The translations under genes and the position numbers were made by a program. Source: an uncultured Eubacteriales bacterium (GTDB taxonomy: Bacteria; Bacillota; Clostridia; Christensenellales; Aristaeellaceae). From it: a stretch of 64,000 nucleotides of DNA. The stretch is taken from positions 1-64,000 of the forward strand of contig CACZLE010000005.1 of NCBI GenBank assembly GCA_902781945.1. The letters are read 5' to 3'. A model generated the notes under the pieces. The model was not told where the DNA came from and ran no database searches. It saw nothing but the letters and a program-made list of their open reading frames with translations. How positions within the stretch are numbered: the stretch's first letter is position 1; each line of letters begins with the position of its first letter. This document shows, piece after piece, positions 62,645-64,000 of the stretch.

Positions 62645-63604
62645 TTAGTTTCCTCCATGATTCATGAGCTGCCGCACGCGGCGCGCCCGCTCCACGTCGG
62701 GATGCAGGCTTGAATCCCGCGTCAAGGCTTCGGTGGGCAGATGGGCGAGACGCCATAGTTCGTCCGCGTTTTCCTCGCCATAGGGCATATCGCCCACGGA
62801 GAGTCCCAGCACCAGATCGCTCCACAGCGACAGGGTCTCCTGCCGACTCATCCGCAGAGCGTATTGGCATAATCCGTATGCGCGCCAGCCCTTGTCCGCC
62901 ACATTCAGGTCTTTCCGTTCCTTGGCGCGCCAGCGCAGGCTGCGCTCCAGGGTGCAGATACTTTTTGCAATGGACTCCAATTGTTCAATGATGTCCCTTT
63001 CGTCCCGCCCCAGGGTGATCCTGTTCTCCAGCAGGCATAGGCCCCCCGGCAGGATGCGCAGGGTCATGCCGCCGGTGGACGCCATCTTCATGGCGGCAGA
63101 GAGTTGTTTCAGCATCGTCAGCATGGGCAGATGCAGCAAAAGGGAGGCCCGCATGCCCGTCCCGGCGTCGCTGGGATAGGCCGTCAAAAAGCCGTATTGA
63201 GCGCTCCGGGCGATCCTGCCGGTATCTTCCAGCTTCCCGGTCAATGCCAGCGCCGCGTCCAGGCAAGGGATCAAAGCGCCCTTTTCATCGTAAGCAGCCA
63301 CCCGCAGATGATCCGTGCCCGCCGTCTCCAGACACAAAAGCTCGTCATCCCGCAGATAAGCCGCGCCGCCCACGGCGTTTTGCGCGTCGGTGGAAAGAAG
63401 GCGCTTTTCCTCCAGTTCCTTCCTTCTTTCAGCGTCCAGGGTGGTGGGAAGCACATAGGTAAAGGTTTCTTCACAACGCTCCAGCGCCGTCACGGAGCGA
63501 TCATTGATCCGGCGGGCGATCTCCTCATCCGTATCGGCCCGGAAAGCCAGATCCTCATAGTTGCGCCGCAGCACCACGGCGGCGTTCAGCTTATAATCCT
63601 TCAC
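62645..63604 (-). CDS. mcsB: McsB-like protein arginine kinase homologue, probably inactive
   Basis: McsB normally phosphorylates arginines to mark proteins for ClpC. This 319-residue homologue keeps the fold (GTGMRASLLLHLPMLTML, RITLGRDERDIIEQLE) but lacks key parts: the NEEDH motif with the catalytic Glu reads AGTDH (95-99), the N-terminal SSRxRLARN nucleotide motif is deleted (VVLRRNYEDLAF), the conserved Cys is Tyr143, and the RGxxGEG-type phosphoarginine loop is shortened to RILPGGLCL. It sits in the normal operon and reads open, so it may be a structural pseudokinase. The stop abuts clpC and the start overlaps mcsA. Confidence 0.85.
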   Translation of the reverse strand: MKDYKLNAAVVLRRNYEDLAFRADTDEEIARRINDRSVTALERCEETFTYVLPTTLDAERRKELEEKRLLSTDAQNAVGGAAYLRDDELLCLETAGTDHLRVAAYDEKGALIPCLDAALALTGKLEDTGRIARSAQYGFLTAYPSDAGTGMRASLLLHLPMLTMLKQLSAAMKMASTGGMTLRILPGGLCLLENRITLGRDERDIIEQLESIAKSICTLERSLRWRAKERKDLNVADKGWRAYGLCQYALRMSRQETLSLWSDLVLGLSVGDMPYGEENADELWRLAHLPTEALTRDSSLHPDVERARRVRQLMNHGGN

Positions 63605-64000
63605 GGCAGCGCCTCACCGCCCTCCGCTTCCAGCCGCCGGATGGTATCCCGCAACTGCGCCGCCCGCTCATATTCCTCCGCGTTGACGGCGGCGAACATT
63701 TCTTCCCGCAGGGCCTTGATTTGCGTTATATTCTCATTTTCCGGCACGTCGTCCTCCGTCTCCTTCTTGGGCGCGGCGCTGATCCGGGTAAACAAAGGCA
63801 TCATCACGCCGCTGAAAGCGTCGTAGCACATGGCGCACCCCACCCGTCCGGTGCGCTGAAAATCAGCGGCCTTCATGCCGCAAACAGGGCAGGTGACCTC
63901 ATCCGCCGGTTCCATGGTTGCCAGCACCGCCATGGTGGTGGCATAGGCGTCGCCGCTCTGCATGCGCCGCACGCATTGCTGACACAGCCGCCGCATGGAT
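63601..64000 (-). CDS. mcsA: McsA, zinc and UVR domain activator (cut by the window end)
   Basis: The visible part has three Cys pairs (LCQQC, CPVCG, CAMCY) and a C-terminal UVR motif (QIKALREEMFAAVNAEEYERAAQLRDTIRRL). McsA activates McsB and tunes CtsR in Bacillus. McsA usually has a further Cys pair before the first one seen here, and the frame is open to the window edge, so the true start is probably outside. It overlaps mcsB by ATGA. Confidence 0.85.
   Translation of the reverse strand, partial: SMRRLCQQCVRRMQSGDAYATTMAVLATMEPADEVTCPVCGMKAADFQRTGRVGCAMCYDAFSGVMMPLFTRISAAPKKETEDDVPENENITQIKALREEMFAAVNAEEYERAAQLRDTIRRLEAEGGEALP

Noticed and set aside
1-64000. CRISPR arrays, insertion sequences, tRNA or rRNA genes
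   Set aside because: No spaced direct repeats, transposase, cloverleaf or rRNA stretch was found by eye; short or degenerate ones could be missed.

Overview
The window holds one end of a temperate phage or integrative element (about 1-12,400) joined to the chromosome of a spore-forming, anaerobic, low-G+C-lineage (Clostridia-type) bacterium whose own DNA is visibly G+C-rich. The host assignment rests on content and order: gerW, spmA/spmB, whiA, ylxM-ffh-rpsP-khpA-rimM-trmD, dnaG-rpoD-trmK-nif3, mreBCD-mrdA-minD-rodA, argR-recN, tilS-hpt-ftsH and mcsA-mcsB-clpC are Firmicutes gene strings, and many gene pairs are fused by ATGA or TAATG overlaps. A Christensenellales-like gut clostridium is my guess, not something the sequence proves.

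Element, left part (1-2,460, minus strand): a lysis cassette (CHAP/SH3 endolysin, two holin-like membrane proteins), then an A+T-rich pair made of an ADP-ribosyltransferase-like protein and an unknown partner, with its own consensus promoter and terminator (a moron-like unit). At about 2,452-2,466 the endolysin and an anaerobic ribonucleotide reductase (NrdD) meet head to head and both lack their N-termini, so this is a deletion, rearrangement or assembly junction. Element, right part (2,460-12,380, plus strand): nrdD-nrdG-FTR-like redox protein-DNA ligase-PhoH-ClpP-like protease-SPFH protein-dUTPase and small genes, then a hairpin-rich leader, excisionase and tyrosine integrase. No capsid, tail or terminase gene is visible.

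Host, plus strand (12,424-28,390): a membrane protein, a HAD-thymidylate kinase fusion and mnmA; a sugar-phosphate isomerase-like gene on the minus strand; a MarR regulator with a zinc/manganese-binding lipoprotein; ytfI-like/gerW/dacF/rluB/mnmM; the ylxM-ffh-rpsP-khpA and rimM-trmD block; a damaged ParB-like gene; and a Xer-like recombinase with a Cys-rich miniprotein and lexA. Host, minus strand (28,690-48,810): rnpB, zinc-ribbon/nif3/trmK/rpoD/dnaG, the rod-shape cluster with maf, recN-argR, and ftsH-hpt-tilS. Host, 48,930-64,000: rsuA, methyltransferase, patB and pepV, DUF1667, manA, murB-whiA-HPr-like (plus), then a Cof hydrolase, an RluA enzyme, spmBA and clpC-mcsB-mcsA (minus), the last cut by the window end.

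Most worth a second look: the ART moron; the double-truncated junction; the phage ClpP-like/SPFH pair; a McsB that has lost its phosphagen-kinase catalytic signature beside a ClpC that has lost one of two phosphoarginine-binding glutamates; an orphan MinD with Cys at position 40; a Crh-like HPr without His15; twin GTCAAG-N8-CTTGAC operators on the ylxM-ffh promoter; and a 16-bp perfect palindrome whose half-site recurs at the promoter of the Xer-like gene.
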